DNA of 64,000 bases from Pseudoneurospora amorphoporcata (Eukaryota > Ascomycota > Sordariomycetes > Sordariales > Sordariaceae): assembly GCA_033297205.1 (NCBI GenBank), contig MU859188.1:38812-102811 (forward strand). Reading direction: 5' to 3'. This document shows positions 34,732 through 46,100 of the stretch, piece after piece. Both the position numbers and the translations under genes were made by a program. Position 1 is the first letter of the stretch. Every line of letters starts with the position of its first letter. Under the pieces are notes generated by a model that saw nothing but the letters and a program-made list of their open reading frames with translations, had not been told where the DNA came from and ran no database searches.

Positions 34732-35903
34732 TCAGACCATTTCTGCCCCGCGAGAAATAGCAACGGTCTTAACTTTTGGTTCTCTTTGTTCCATCTCTTT
34801 CTCCTCATCGTCATCGTTTTGTTGGTCAGATCCACACGCCACCTCGGCCTCCTAATCCGTGATAGTGGTGGCGGGCTTCGCGTCTGGGTCCTGCATGCAA
34901 GCCAGGAAGTCCTCATGCTCATCCGGGGGCATTCGGGAGATCTTACGTCGGTCGTGGTAGATATACCATTGCGAGTTGGCGAGGAGCACGTACCAGAGCC
35001 CATACTCTTCGCGGTCAAGGGTGTGCACAATTTCGAGGTCTTCGATAGGGTCTTTGGCCGAGTCAGCATCGCTGTTATAGTCGTCGTCGCTGGCATAGAA
35101 GACGCTAAAGTAAGTATCGATGTCACTGTCGTTGGTGGGATCGGACTAAACGGGCGAAGGGGTGCCGCGGGAGGAAGGCGCGGTCATTAGACGGAAGGTG
35201 GGGAAGGATTCGAAAGTGGAGTGGGGCGTTTCGTCCTCAATGGGAGAGCGGTTGTCGCGGGAAGAAGCGCTTTCGTCGCCATGGCCAGGGGTATCAAACT
35301 GACTACTCTTAGTGTTGGTGTTGGCGATGTTGAATTCAGAGTACTCCCTGGCGGCGGTGTCGGCAGTGTTCTTGCTCGACTGGCTGTTGACCGTGGACAT
35401 GGAATTGTCCGAAGAAGTGATGCTGCAGATGGTTAGTACCAGTTCATGCATATGCGATGCAGATGCTAGGGGAGGCAGATGACTTACTTGGTAGAACCCT
35501 TGCGGGTGCGATGAGACTTGTCCGGCGAAGCGATGTCGGCGTCCTTTGACGAATCTTGACCCTCGATGACGGGGAATGAGAAGTAACTGGTTTGAGAAGC
35601 GCGGATGGAGGCGGAGGCAGTGCTGTCGTCAAGCTCGTCGGTGATGCCGATGCTCATATCCTCGTCGAAGTCGGCAATGTGGATTTTTTTTGTAGCTTTG
35701 GCCTTGAGTACAGGACAAGTCTGTTCAAAGAAGTTAGTAATGTAAGTAAGTGACTTGAAAGGTGTGGCGTGATGCCGAGTACTTACCTTGTTGATGGGAG
35801 CCGCGAAAGACCCGGCGATGATGGCCTTAACGATGGCGCGGTCTGGGTTGCGAATGCGGTAGGCATGCACAGCAATGCCCGAAGACCAGAGAGAGGAAGA
35901 CAT
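34732..35903 (-). CDS. Array gene C: WY protein with two in-frame TAG codons
   Basis: Exons 35903-35787, 35720-35488 and 35422-34732, with introns of 66 and 65 nt. The N-terminus MSSSLWSSGIAVHAYR matches gene D, followed by KAIIAGSFAA. The phase-2 intron follows RTRKGST, and a Ser/Thr/Asn-rich zone leads to GTPSPV. TAG at 35148-35146 would end the protein at 208 residues. The same frame continues with SDPTNDSD, a WY module (ANSQWYIYHDRRK...EHEDFLACM) and PATTITD. It then meets a second TAG at 34854-34852, an acidic Gln/Glu tail and finally TGA. Recoded length is 346 residues. The two TAG codons are 293 nt apart, and the intervening 97 codons contain the conserved module, which argues against chance openness. 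Confidence 0.7.
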
Positions 35904-36067
35904 TTTGATAATGTTCGTGATTGTTTAGGGGAAGAGATCAAGCTGTTGTTGCAACGATGTGTCGATGTGTGAGAGAGGTATTCGTGGTCGGGGTCCAAGT
36001 TGTATGTCCAGCATTGGGATGCAGAAGGAAGAAGTCCGGTCGATGTCTGGGCCAGCAAAAAGAGATG

Positions 36068-36336
36068 CTTATACCATGGGACAGCTTGGCTGTCCATGAC
36101 ACTCTAAGGCTATATTCTACCCACTTGCGACTATGGTGGAACTGTTTGGCTGTTCACATCATGAGTAGGCTATTTGGCTGGTGAGGTCCGTCGCGCGGGC
36201 AACCGGTGAGGTTACTTTATGGATACCCATGGATTTTCGGAGATGTAAACCTTGTAGGCGGACTCTTGTTTTCGTCTTTGAACATTGGTGCTGTTCGTAG
36301 GTGATGCTTGACTGGCCTTAACAGTCCTGTGAACAG
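36068..36336 (-). promoter_or_regulatory. Promoter of gene C: TATAAG plus GAACAG hexamers
   Basis: TATAAG at 36073-36068 is about 165 bp from the ATG. CTGTTC/GAACAG start at 36150, 36291 and 36331. Confidence 0.5.
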
Positions 36337-36485
36337 TGACACAGTGGTAGGAAGCTATCCAGATACAAGGTTGGGATTAGGACACTACATGTTCATGTGC
36401 TGTACGATCAACAGGACCTCAGACAAGCACGATGTATTGACACAACAATTCCACATTGTGCAAAGGAAAAAAGAAAAACAGAAAA

Positions 36486-36506
36486 AAGAAGGAAAAAGGA
36501 AAGTGG

Positions 36507-36539
<33 letters not shown>

Positions 36540-36548
36540 GAAAAGAGG
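36486..36548 (+). repeat. A-rich and (AAAAG)n microsatellite
   Basis: An A run is followed by about five AAAAG units. Confidence 0.85.
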
Positions 36549-37040
36549 GAGCCAGAACAATCCATAAGGAGATCAACTGCAATGGCAGGTGTCAAAATCT
36601 ACATCGTCGCCGACCGAGGCGAAAGCTTTGGGACCGACCTGTGGCAGTAATTGGAATGATATGTATAGACATCCTACTTCTGAGCGGCACAACACGGGCA
36701 CAGTAGGATAGTAAGTTTATGTCACAACAAGTGGGAGGCTTTTCTGCTAGGAGGTCACAGAGCAATATAAGGGAACATCATTGTTTGGTAGTAGCAAAGC
36801 AAGTCGCAATGGAATACTTACAATACCAGAGTCACAATCACTAGTCCTAGTCAGGCACGGAGGAGTTTAGGTTGTAGTTTACAGCTTTCCATTTCCTAAT
36901 TGTTCCTCCTTTAATACCGTATCCCCATGATCAAATGGCTTGAACCATATGTAACCCCTGTCCACCAACCTTGTCAACGATGATCTCCCAACCCATTCCC
37001 CAAACGATAATCCTTCCTCATGTCGTGAAACTGTGCCTTT

Positions 37041-39050
37041 TCAACACTCCTCCTCTTCCTCCTCAGCAATGGTGGCAAGCCCCAAGCGGTTTGTGGACGT
37101 CTGCTCCTCCGCCCCTTCGACTAGATCCGAGCTCCCGGCCTCCCTTCGGCTGTTGAATAGATCCAGCTCGTTTTGCATCAGACCGCGATATTTCTCGTTG
37201 TACTCAAAGTACCATCTGTCGTCGTTGCCTAGCGCGTACTTCCTGTCGGCATAGTCGGGATGGTTGAATGTCTTTACGATACCCCAACCTCGGCCTAGCT
37301 CGTAGCGCTTCTTCCAGCGAAGAAGTTCGGCCCAGTCCTCTTCATCATCTTCTTCTTCCTCCTCGTATGTATCAGCGACATATTCATGCTCTTCGGAATC
37401 CTCCGGGATTTCCTGGCCTTTGGCTTTCTAGTCCGCGGGCCTGGGAGTCCATTCGGGAGTCAGATGTTTGGGGCGTCCGTTCTCCCCGTTGTCTTGCTCG
37501 TCGTCCTTGGGCACGCTGACTTCCGGCTCGTTCTCGTTTTCCTGACTAGCAGCGACAAAGACATCACCGGCAGTCTCATCAGGGTTGACCTCGCCGATCC
37601 ATGCGAGGAAGTCTTCATACTCGGGCTCGAGCATCATTCGCACGTTCTTCTTATCTTCCATGATATACCAGAAGCCGCAGCTAAGTCTGGCATATTTCGT
37701 CGTGCAACCGGGTCGATTGAGAATTGTCATGATCCATAGATCTTCGATTTTTTGTCGCGTAAGGTTGAGATAGCCGTAGTCGTACAGGCTGCTGAAAGGT
37801 GGCAGTGCCTTAATGTATGGGATGTCGCCTTGGCCTTCGAGAGCTAGCTGGGCATCGTCCACGTCTTGAAGGGGGATGTCGTGGGGTTCAGTGATGATAA
37901 TCCTCGGAACGATGGGTGGTTGAACATTGCACTCCAGCTCAGGGGTGGCATGGGGGTGCGAGGGGGCGGTGGCCGGAGTGGTGAGGACAGTATCGGTAGC
38001 CTTAGCAGTCTCGACAGTCTGGCAAGTTTCAATGGACACATCGGTGCTATCAAATGTTAGTTTGTCGTCTTCCAAAACAAGGGGAGCTTTAACTGGAAGA
38101 AAGAAACTTACTCGGTAGATAACTTGCGCTCGCGCTTGGAGATGATGTCATCTGACTGTTGAGTAGCATGGGACGGAATGTAAGAGGTACTTGCACCGCT
38201 AGCGTCGGCTGCGACTTCCTTCCCGCTCTTCCTCTCCGGCTTCACACTTGGGACGACTTGTTCCTTCTGGACGGCCTTGGAAAAAATTACCAATGGCTTG
38301 CGCAGGGCTGGGCGATGAACACCCCACATCCGATCCTCATCAAGGAATCGCTCGAAGTCGTTGTAGTCGACACTCGAAGCAAATGCACCAAGATCCTCGA
38401 CCGGCTCCGTGAGACTTCTGGGAATGAGGGTGGTGTTGATTTCGACCATTTCAAGGCGGGGAGCGGAATGGTGGTAGGTGTGGACCTCAATGAGGTTCAT
38501 GGTCGAAGCGACAAGCGAGTAGACATGGGCCTCGTGATTCGGTGCGGAGGTGTTGTTAACCTGCGCGATTTCCACGGGCAGAGTGACATCATGGTCGGAT
38601 TGCACGTCGACATAGGAAGGGAAGGCCGGGGATGCGTCGTTGTTAGCGGCAATGGGACTGGTGGGCTCGGTCTCTTCGATGGTACTGGCGGAAATCGAGG
38701 TGTCGATACTGATGGTCTCTTCGACGACGTGAGTCGGCTCAGCGACTTCGACGGAGAGCATGATGGTAATGTCTTGGGGAGCATCAATGGCCTGGATATG
38801 GTCAGTGTCGACATTCTCATTGTTGAATTGTTAGAAGAAGGAAGCTTACCTTGTTCCCGGAAGGAGAAGAAATCTCAGAGTTGGTGGTCGTCATGGGATG
38901 ATCGACCGTGCCGGACGAAGTGTCTTCAACAAGAATCGACGAGGCCCGCACAAACGCAGCATCCGCGATGTCGATCACGTCGGCGATGGTCGGGAAGGAA
39001 AGTCGGTATGCGTGAGCACCGAAGCCCGAGGACCAGAGGAAAGAAGACAT
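37041..39050 (-). CDS. Array gene D: WY protein with in-frame TAG
   Basis: Exons 39050-38850, 38791-38112 and 38046-37041, with introns of 58 and 65 nt. The N-terminus is MSSFLWSSGFGAHAYR. The middle holds HTYHHSAPRLEMVEI and DLGAFASSVDYNDFERFLDE, shared with B and P. The phase-2 intron follows KRERKLSTE. WY module 1 is ARLSCGFWYIMEDKKN...EYEDFLAWIG. TAG at 37430-37428 follows TPRPAD and gives 499 residues. The frame then continues for 128 codons (KAKGQEIPEDSEEHEY, a strongly acidic run with EEDWAELLRW, and module 2 YALGNDDRWYF...NELDLFNSR) to TGA at 37041, 628 residues if recoded. Module 2 resembles the post-TAG modules of A and B in order and spacing. Function unknown. Confidence 0.75.
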
Positions 39051-39195
39051 GACGATGGTGAATGAAAAGATGATATGGGTGTTTGGGTTATGATGGGATG
39101 AGGTTGCGTCTCGATGAGATTGAGGTTGCAATTTGGGAGTCCTGATTTTGGATGATGAAGAGTTCTGTGACAGGATGGGGGATGGAATTTCCCAT

Positions 39196-39492
39196 ATTAT
39201 ACCCTCGAACAGGTTGGCTGTCGCTGCAACCCCGAAGCTATTGACGACTCTCAACCTTGGTGAACTGTGCTTGTGTATCTACATAACGATGGTGTTCATG
39301 CTCATTACTCGGGCAACTGTCGATGAACCAAAAACGTCGACGCCGAGCAGTGATACCGTTCATGGACGATACCTGGGTACCTGAACAGTATTTTGAACAG
39401 TGAAACATGTGCTTGAGGCTCTTCAGATACTATGGCAGGCACAAGGATGCTGTTCAAGGCGAGCCGTGATTCTCGTGCTGTACGTTGAACAG
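39196..39492 (-). promoter_or_regulatory. Promoter of gene D: TATAAT plus GAACAG hexamers
   Basis: TATAAT at 39201-39196 is about 150 bp from the ATG. GAACAG/CTGTTC start at 39207, 39383, 39395, 39450 and 39487. Confidence 0.5.
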
Positions 39493-40208
39493 GGATTCCA
39501 ATCGTACGCGCACGGTGCATTGGTAAGAAAATGTTATGTCACCGATCCTGTGATATCCAATATGGGGAGAATGAGTCTACATAAACGAAGAAAATCTCGG
39601 TGTTTGTATCGTCGGCGAGGAGACCATTACCTCTACGTCTCGATCAAAAAACATCAAGGTGAAGACAAGACCGCTGGCAGATCGTAGCGGTTGATAGCCT
39701 ACAAAGACAGAGTTAAAACATTCTAGTTAGCAATTTGTACTGGATGGATTTAGGTGTGAGTGTTGGACTACGGGAAGGATCTGGCCTAGAGCATCGAGAT
39801 ACTTTGTGAATTGTCTTGTGATATTATACCCATTAGTCTCCGAGGTCCTATGCAGGTACCAAGGAAGCTTGAAGTAAGAAGAAGTGGTGAGTAACAGTTG
39901 TACGTAGTTAACGGGCAAAGTAAGGGAACTCAGGTACATAGAAATATGCTATAGACTTAGAAGCAGACATGTCACGATAACGCCAATGTTAGGTAATCAA
40001 AATGATATCAAGCAGGCACGTAGGTACTGTGTGAAGCTGGTGGTGCTACTTGCGGTGCTGCTTGCTGTTCCTCTCCATCCGCATCGACGTCCACGTCCAC
40101 ACAAATCTTGACAAAAATGCCTGTGTCAACCTCCTCAAGCCAGAACAAAGAACACCTGGCTCTCCGAGTCCACCATTCGCTTGACACTTTTTTTTTTTTT
40201 TTTTTTTT

Positions 40209-41246
40209 CCATCCTCCACGTCGAACATACAGGTATGGGGCTATCAGAACCCGCAGCTGAGCTTGGCGTACTGGTTGGTATGGCCCGGGCGCGAGATGGT
40301 GGTGGCAAGGCCTTGTGCTCCAGGCCTGTGTCCAGTTCCTCCTCCTGGCTCATGTCGTTGCCGTAGTTGTAGCTGTAGAGGTCCTTCAAAGTTGAAAGGA
40401 GGGAGAGTATCCCTGGTGGGGATGGCAAGTTCTTGTAGGGTCAAAGAGGCTTGTGTGTTGGCTGCATTTTTGTCGGAAACGTTGCTCGTAGGCTCGGGGA
40501 TGCTGATTTTCGGGAATGGTCCGGGGAAGGTCGAGCTTGTCGTCGTCGAAATCCGGTTGCAGGACGGAATCCACGTCGGACTAATGAATCGTGTCCGGCG
40601 TGCCGGTATGGCTTGGCGCCGACTGCGTGGTGTTTTGTCGGAGGTTCTCACCCGAGCTGATGGTCCGGTAGAAATTGAAGTTGGTAGGTACCGATGTTCA
40701 AATGACACAAAGGAGAATTGAATGTCATGGAGAGTTTGCGCATCAATCTGCATAAGGCGGAATGCACATGTCGGTCGCAGCTTCCTTCAGTGGGGTACCC
40801 TGCTGGAAGCCTCGACTTTGGCTGCATTCCACTTGCCATCATCTCCCTTGGTGACAGCAATCAAAAAACTTCACATTGTGAATGAAGGCCTTTAAACGGA
40901 TCTGCGATGTCATTCTGGGGTCGATGAAAGGTCTTAGGATGATTTCTTTTTAACACACTTGGCCGGGCCAGGCATACCTCCACATCCGGTCCGCGGTGCG
41001 ACGGTAGTGGAAGCTCGAAGCTGATGCGCCCAGATCATCAACGACTTTCTGGGCAGCAATGATCTCGATAATCGGTATGACCGACAGGGCAAGGCAGTAG
41101 AAATGAGTTTCTTTGGCGTCGGTCTCTGGGGCAGCACAAAAATGTGCATACTCGAGGACGGTGTTGACAGGGAAGTCAATGTCGACGCTGTGAACGGTCT
41201 CGGTGCTGGATTTTCCGGCATAAAGAGCGTAGACACGCACGACCAT
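40209..41246 (-). pseudogene. Relic P: decayed array paralogue
   Basis: Pieces of the family occur in order but in several frames. These are an N-terminal block from ATG 41246, THFYCLALSVIPIIEI and DDLGASASSFHYRRTADRMW (compare genes B and D), then GTPDTIH-TAG-SDVDS with the TAG at 40583-40581. A block resembling IYNYG...L and RPGHTNQYAKLSCGF follow. Where gene D has the WY pair after SCGF, the relic has TGA TAG (40246-40241), and a 21-nt A run (minus strand) at 40208-40188 closes it. Frameshifts and the doubled stop show that this copy is dead or heavily decayed. It still helps align the first TAG of gene C. Confidence 0.7.
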
Positions 41247-41662
41247 GGTACCCGAGTGACAGTGAGGTAGAAGACACTCCTTTACATAAAAACAGCACAT
41301 TTATCTACAGGAAGAAAATCAATTGTGGCTAACTTATCAAGAGCAACAAAACCATGTCACGAAAATTACTGCATAATGTGGTCACAATAGGGGCGAGGAA
41401 AGTTTGAGCTGGGCATAGAAGGCACGATCAGGTATGTCAGTCATTGAAAGTATCGTGGTAATCATTTTAAAGTCATATTGTAGCAGTGTCAGCAGTGAAA
41501 TTGATGTGTATCCTGTTCTACGGAAAAGATGTCCGACAAAGATCACCACATCCCAATCTAACCCTCCGCCACCTGCCTCCTTCAGATCGAATCCCTTCAA
41601 ATGGTCTTCAACTCGTCCTCTCCAATCAATCTCTTCCTTCACGACACTGGATATTCCTCTTC

Positions 41663-43408
41663 TTACTCCTCCGCCTCCTCAATCGTGTACAAGCCCCACT
41701 TGTTCCACATCTTCGGGATGAACTCCTCCGCTGCTGTCGCGATCTCCTCCTCATCCTCCTCGAAGATGGCGTCCAGATCCGGAGCCTTCCACTTGCCCTT
41801 CTTTTCCTCGATCTTCTTGCCCTCTTCGGCTTGCTTCTCATGAAGCCAGAAAACGAACTCCTCGTACTCATCTTCGCCCATGAGCTTTGCGCTTGTGCCG
41901 TCGTCGTTGAGGACGTGCCAATGCCCGTTGCTGAGCAGGGCATATCTTGTTCCACACTCCGGACGCTCTAGAACATCCAGCACTTGCGTTTCCTAATCGG
42001 CAAGAATTATGGTGTTCGTCGCGTTCGGTTCAGTGTTGTCCTCGGGTTGATTGATGAAGCTGGCCTCGTCGATCTCCTCCGCAAGAAACTCGTTGCCCTC
42101 CTCATCTGTAACGAGAACGATAGGAGGGGGAAGCTGGATGTCCTGCTCTTTCTTCTCGAAGCCGGCGAACCAGGCCAAGAGACCTTCGTATTCTTCCTGC
42201 GTCATCATGAGAGGGTTGTCATTCTCATCCATGCGGTACCAAAGATCGGAAGTGAGCTGTGCACAGGATTCACCGCTATCGGGGCGATCAATAACTATGA
42301 CCGTATCGAGGTTTTGGCGCTCTTCGGCTGACATTGGAGACAGGTCATACCAATGGGAAGGGGTCTTGGTAAGAGTAGCGGGAATTGGCGCATTGTCTCG
42401 GGATTCATCGCACCGAAGCTTTGCGTTGTTGGAAGGTGTGAGATCCTGGGCCGAGTCGAGGGCTGGCTCCGAGTAGACGGTGTCGGGTGTGCCAGGGATG
42501 TTGCCAGATGCCTCGCTGTTGACGGTTTGCCGAGACTCAGTGGAGAAGTTGGTCCTGTGAGAAGTTAGTACTTGGTAGATGCAGGAGGGGTCGGTTGTGG
42601 GCGCATACTCAGTTGATTCCTTTCTGAAGTGGTGAAGGACAGCTTCCTCAGCCTTGGGAGCAGGGTCGCTTGAGATTGGCGAAGTGATCACGGCCGCTTG
42701 CTTCAAGGGAACCTCGACAACTTCGATGATGTCGGCCGCGGGAAGGGAATGGCGGTAAGAGTGGACGCTCGCTTGCTTGGACGGAACCTCGACTACCTCA
42801 ACAATGTCGGCAGCCGGGAAGGAATGGCGGTAGAAGCGCACGTTCGATGAGTTGACAGAGAAGTCCTCGTTGGTAACAAGGAACGTGGCATTGGCAGTAA
42901 TCTCCTGGGCGTCGTTGTGCAGAGAGGCGCAGGCTTCTTTGTTGTCCGTGTCAATCTCCATGTTGTGGGCACTGGCAGTGCTGTCGGTGCCTTGCGTGAC
43001 CATGTTGTCGGCGGCGATGTCGATGTCCTTAGCGGGGGAGATATCCTTGGGGGACTCGGCAAGCTCAGTGATGTGAGAAGCCTTGTAATTCTCGATACTT
43101 TCGGTGGTGATAGTGTCGATGGGAGTGCCAGACTCGATGCGCAGGGAAAGATCGGCTTCTTGAGCAGTCTGGGTGAGATCGTTAGCATCAATGTTATCAG
43201 CAGAGGTCTTGCGAGTGAGTAGGCATACCTTGTCATCAGTGGGATGATGCTTATGATCGTGACCGGCCTGCGAGGGCTCGGCCGAGTCGAGGAGCATCTT
43301 AACCGACAGCGCGGCGAACGAGCAGATGGCGATAGCTTTGACGACACTGCTGGTCGGGAAGTTGAGGGAGCGGGGGGCAAGACCCAAGAAGAATAGAGGG
43401 AAAGACAT
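41663..43408 (-). CDS. Array gene E: two-module WY protein with in-frame TAG
   Basis: Exons 43408-43229, 43168-42609 and 42554-41663. Both introns (60 and 54 nt) are multiples of three and stay open if retained. The N-terminus has a hydrophobic segment (MSFPLFFLGLAP, then VVKAIAICSFAAL) and HDHKHH. Two adjacent copies of Y-R-H-S-[FL]-P-A-A-D-I-[VI]-E-V-V-E-V-P form an internal duplication. The phase-2 intron follows FRKESTE. The last exon has GTPDTVYSEPALDS, then WY module 1 (TSDLWYRMDENDN...EYEGLLAWF) and an acidic linker. TAG at 41995-41993 comes after IILAD (433 residues). The same frame continues with ETQVLDVLERPE and WY module 2 (LSNGHWHVLNDDG...EYEEFVFWL) to TAA, 543 residues if recoded. 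Both modules here are of the first type, one on each side of the TAG. Confidence 0.75.
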
Positions 43409-43571
43409 TGTGTCAGATATGGTTGGTAAGTTAAGAGAGGGTAAAGGGTGATGAGGGTTGTGAGAGTTTGGGTTGAGATCGCTTGAGTGTAAAGTTGCAT
43501 GAAGTGATGCTTGTCCGAAAATTGGATGCAGAAAGAAGTTCCGGGACTGATCTGGGGTGAGAAAAGGATTT

Positions 43572-43878
43572 CTTATACCTCCAGTCATGGGCTTCAGGTT
43601 GACTGTCGCTGGAGACTTTGAATCTGTTGTTGACATGTGATAGATGAACAGATTATCTGGTTTTATATGGTGATCACTGAACAGGTGTTGTGGTGGTGAT
43701 GATTTGGTGGTGGTGAGAACAGAACAGCCAAGGATGCCGGTCCGTGCGTCCAGCGACTGTGTGGATGTATTACATGTGATTGGTCAGATTCGCAGGTTTC
43801 GTCCGAACAGGGCAACTGTCCAGAGACCAGTTCCTTGAACCATCATCCGAACTGCGATCTGAACAGCCATCCGAACAG
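43572..43878 (-). promoter_or_regulatory. Promoter of gene E: TATAAG plus dense GAACAG
   Basis: TATAAG at 43577-43572 is about 165 bp from the ATG. GAACAG starts near 43646, 43679, 43717, 43722, 43805, 43861 and 43873, seven in about 230 bp. Confidence 0.55.
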
Positions 43879-44377
43879 TGGCCGACGATGAGCATGTTTT
43901 CTGAATAGCCTCAGAGTGTTTGGCTCGCCAGCTCGCCATTATTTCCAGAGCAAGTGGGCCACTGAGGAATTCCGTGGGCCCCATGCCAAAGGTAAGACCG
44001 GAAGGTTTGGAGTGAATGTCGAGTTCGCCGGCGGCTGCCAAGGCCGCTGTAGCATCGACTTGTTAGCGCTGTACAGCAGGACCCGAGTGTTTGCGGCGAA
44101 TTACTAACAAAGAGGGCCCGAAGACTCTCTCTTTGTCCTGATGACCACGATGAGTCGCTTTTGCAAGTAAAACATTAAGAAGATGCTGATCGAAAAACTC
44201 TATTCACCGGTCCGGGCCGTACCGAACGAGGATGTGTTTTCTCCACCTTCTTGTTTTGCGGCACCCCACCCCCCGTCCCGGACCGGGCTCTGTGTGACAC
44301 GGCGTCTGCACCGTTTTTGTTATCGGCGGTACGATAGAAAACAAAGGAAATTTCATTTTTTTGAATGAATTAAAAAT

Positions 44378-44416
<39 letters not shown>

Positions 44417-45302
44417 GGCAACGACGTGAATCCAATACGGGACGTACATCATACCTGGAAAGGAGTAGAACCTTATTCATGCGTAGCCGGAAGACGCCAG
44501 CGGTTGAAGCACTACTCGGGGGCCAATCGTCTACCTAGGCTTCAATCCACCTACGGGCCATAGGCTGGCAAGAGCCTCCGCGACTGACAGGCTGATCCCC
44601 AAGCCCCGTACCTCTAGGTGTGGCTTGCAAAGTTGGTAGCTGCGCTTCATACCGCTCGGCCACGGAGCCCTTGGAAGTTGGTGAAAGCACTGACCATTCG
44701 ACTAACCTAAGGTATGTACCCCCCGTCAACTGTTGCCTGAATTGGCTGCTCAGCCATTAAATGCAGCAGCATCATATGTGGTACCACGTAAGGGAACTTC
44801 GTGTGTGTCACCTGGTGATACCCCGAGAAATCGGAATGGAAGTCAACAATTCACTCCGGCGGTCTACCACCCATGATCGATGATGCGGCAGTCATACCTT
44901 GAGTCAATTCCTGCCGAGCAATTTGCCATGAACTACACGAGACGCGAGGAAGCCTTTTACTATGGCATCTCTGTATATCGCTATGAAAAATTGATGTAGT
45001 CTTAACCATAGGTAAAGTCATAAAGAGGGAAAAAAGCGTAAGAATTGGATCGTGAATGTCCAAGTGCTTACACCCTTACCCAAGAGACATATTTTCCTTG
45101 CTTCCAATCCTTAGACAATATTCCGCGGGCCGAAATCTCCTGCTTGAGTCTCCATTTCCCATTCCAGACTACATGACTAGCCATAATGCGCAGAACGTGG
45201 TACAGCGCCTCCCTTCCACCATGCATCTTTGACGACAGCTGAACCCTCCCTCCAAAGACAATACTCCTCCAAGATTACCATCCTGTACACCTCCGTCGCC
45301 GA
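43879..45302. other. Spacer with poly-A tract
   Basis: A 20-nt A run at 44392-44411. A tRNA-like A-box (GTGGCCGAGCGGT on the minus strand near 44660) lacks a matching acceptor stem. No gene seen. Confidence 0.5.
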
Positions 45303-46100
45303 TTACCAGATAGCACCCAACATCCTGCTCCTCTCTTCAGCGACCTGCTTCTCCCAAGGCAGCGACTTGTAATCGGTCGGATCATCCAACCAACAAACCT
45401 CTCCCTCCGGCGTGGTGAGCCTCAGATCTGGCGCGCCCCAAGAAGAATCGGCCTCCGGCTTCGGCCAATCACTATCCGCTGGAAAGACCAACCAATTGCA
45501 CTGGGCCAGAGAGTATTCCGTATGCCGCACCCAGACATCCATGCGGTCTTGCTTGTCGATAAAGCTATGCTCGGTCCAGTCGCTCTGGGCCAGGCGGCGG
45601 GAGTATCAGCCTGCGAGTGGATGTTCAGTCTCTGCCTTTGTGGTGTCTTCGTCGGTGTAGCTGCTGGCTTGGGTGTCGGTGTTGGCGGCAGTGTAGACAT
45701 CGTTATCGGCGCCTTCTTGCTCCCAGAAATCTTGGATCCAGTCATCTTTGGCCCAGTCGACTTGGGTCCAATCTTCGTTGGCGGGAGAGACGTCTTCAAA
45801 ATCTTCCATGGTGGGCCGCTCCAAGTCGACGTTGGACAGAGCGTCGAAGAACTCGTCATCGGAGGAGTCTCCGTCGGACGAGTCTTCCCATGTGTCCACG
45901 GTGACGCTCGGGGTGGCCCGGAGGCAATAAACCAACGGGAATTCGACCTCGGCCTTGAAGGTAGCCTTCTCCAATGCAGGAGAGAGCTGTGTCATCCAAG
46001 ATTAGCCTCCTCCCTAGACCAAGAGATTACAAAAATTACCTACCATTGACTGATTAATGTTCAAGTCGAATGGCTTGAGAATTCGGTAAGTGAAACACAT
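45303..46100 (-). CDS. Array gene F: PEG-module protein with in-frame TGA
   Basis: Exon 1 is 46100-46044 and exon 2 is 45986-45303, with a 57-nt phase-0 intron (GTAGGT...CACAG). The protein starts MCFTYRILKPFDLNI. An acidic, Trp-rich stretch follows (EDW, VDW, DDW, DFW). TGA at 45608-45606 would stop it at 145 residues. The same frame then runs through SDWTEHSFIDKQDR, AQCNWLVF and the PEG module (LRLTTPEGEVCWLDDPTDY) to TAA, 246 residues if recoded. It is the only array member whose internal stop is TGA. An intron spanning it is conceivable (GTCTAC donor, CCCAG acceptor, 114 nt) but the donor is weak. Confidence 0.6.

Noticed and set aside
44520..44680. tRNA or SINE head near 44,660 (A-box GTGGCCGAGCGGT)
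   Set aside because: No complementary acceptor stem or clear B-box at tRNA spacing, and the neighbouring A run is in the wrong orientation for a SINE tail.
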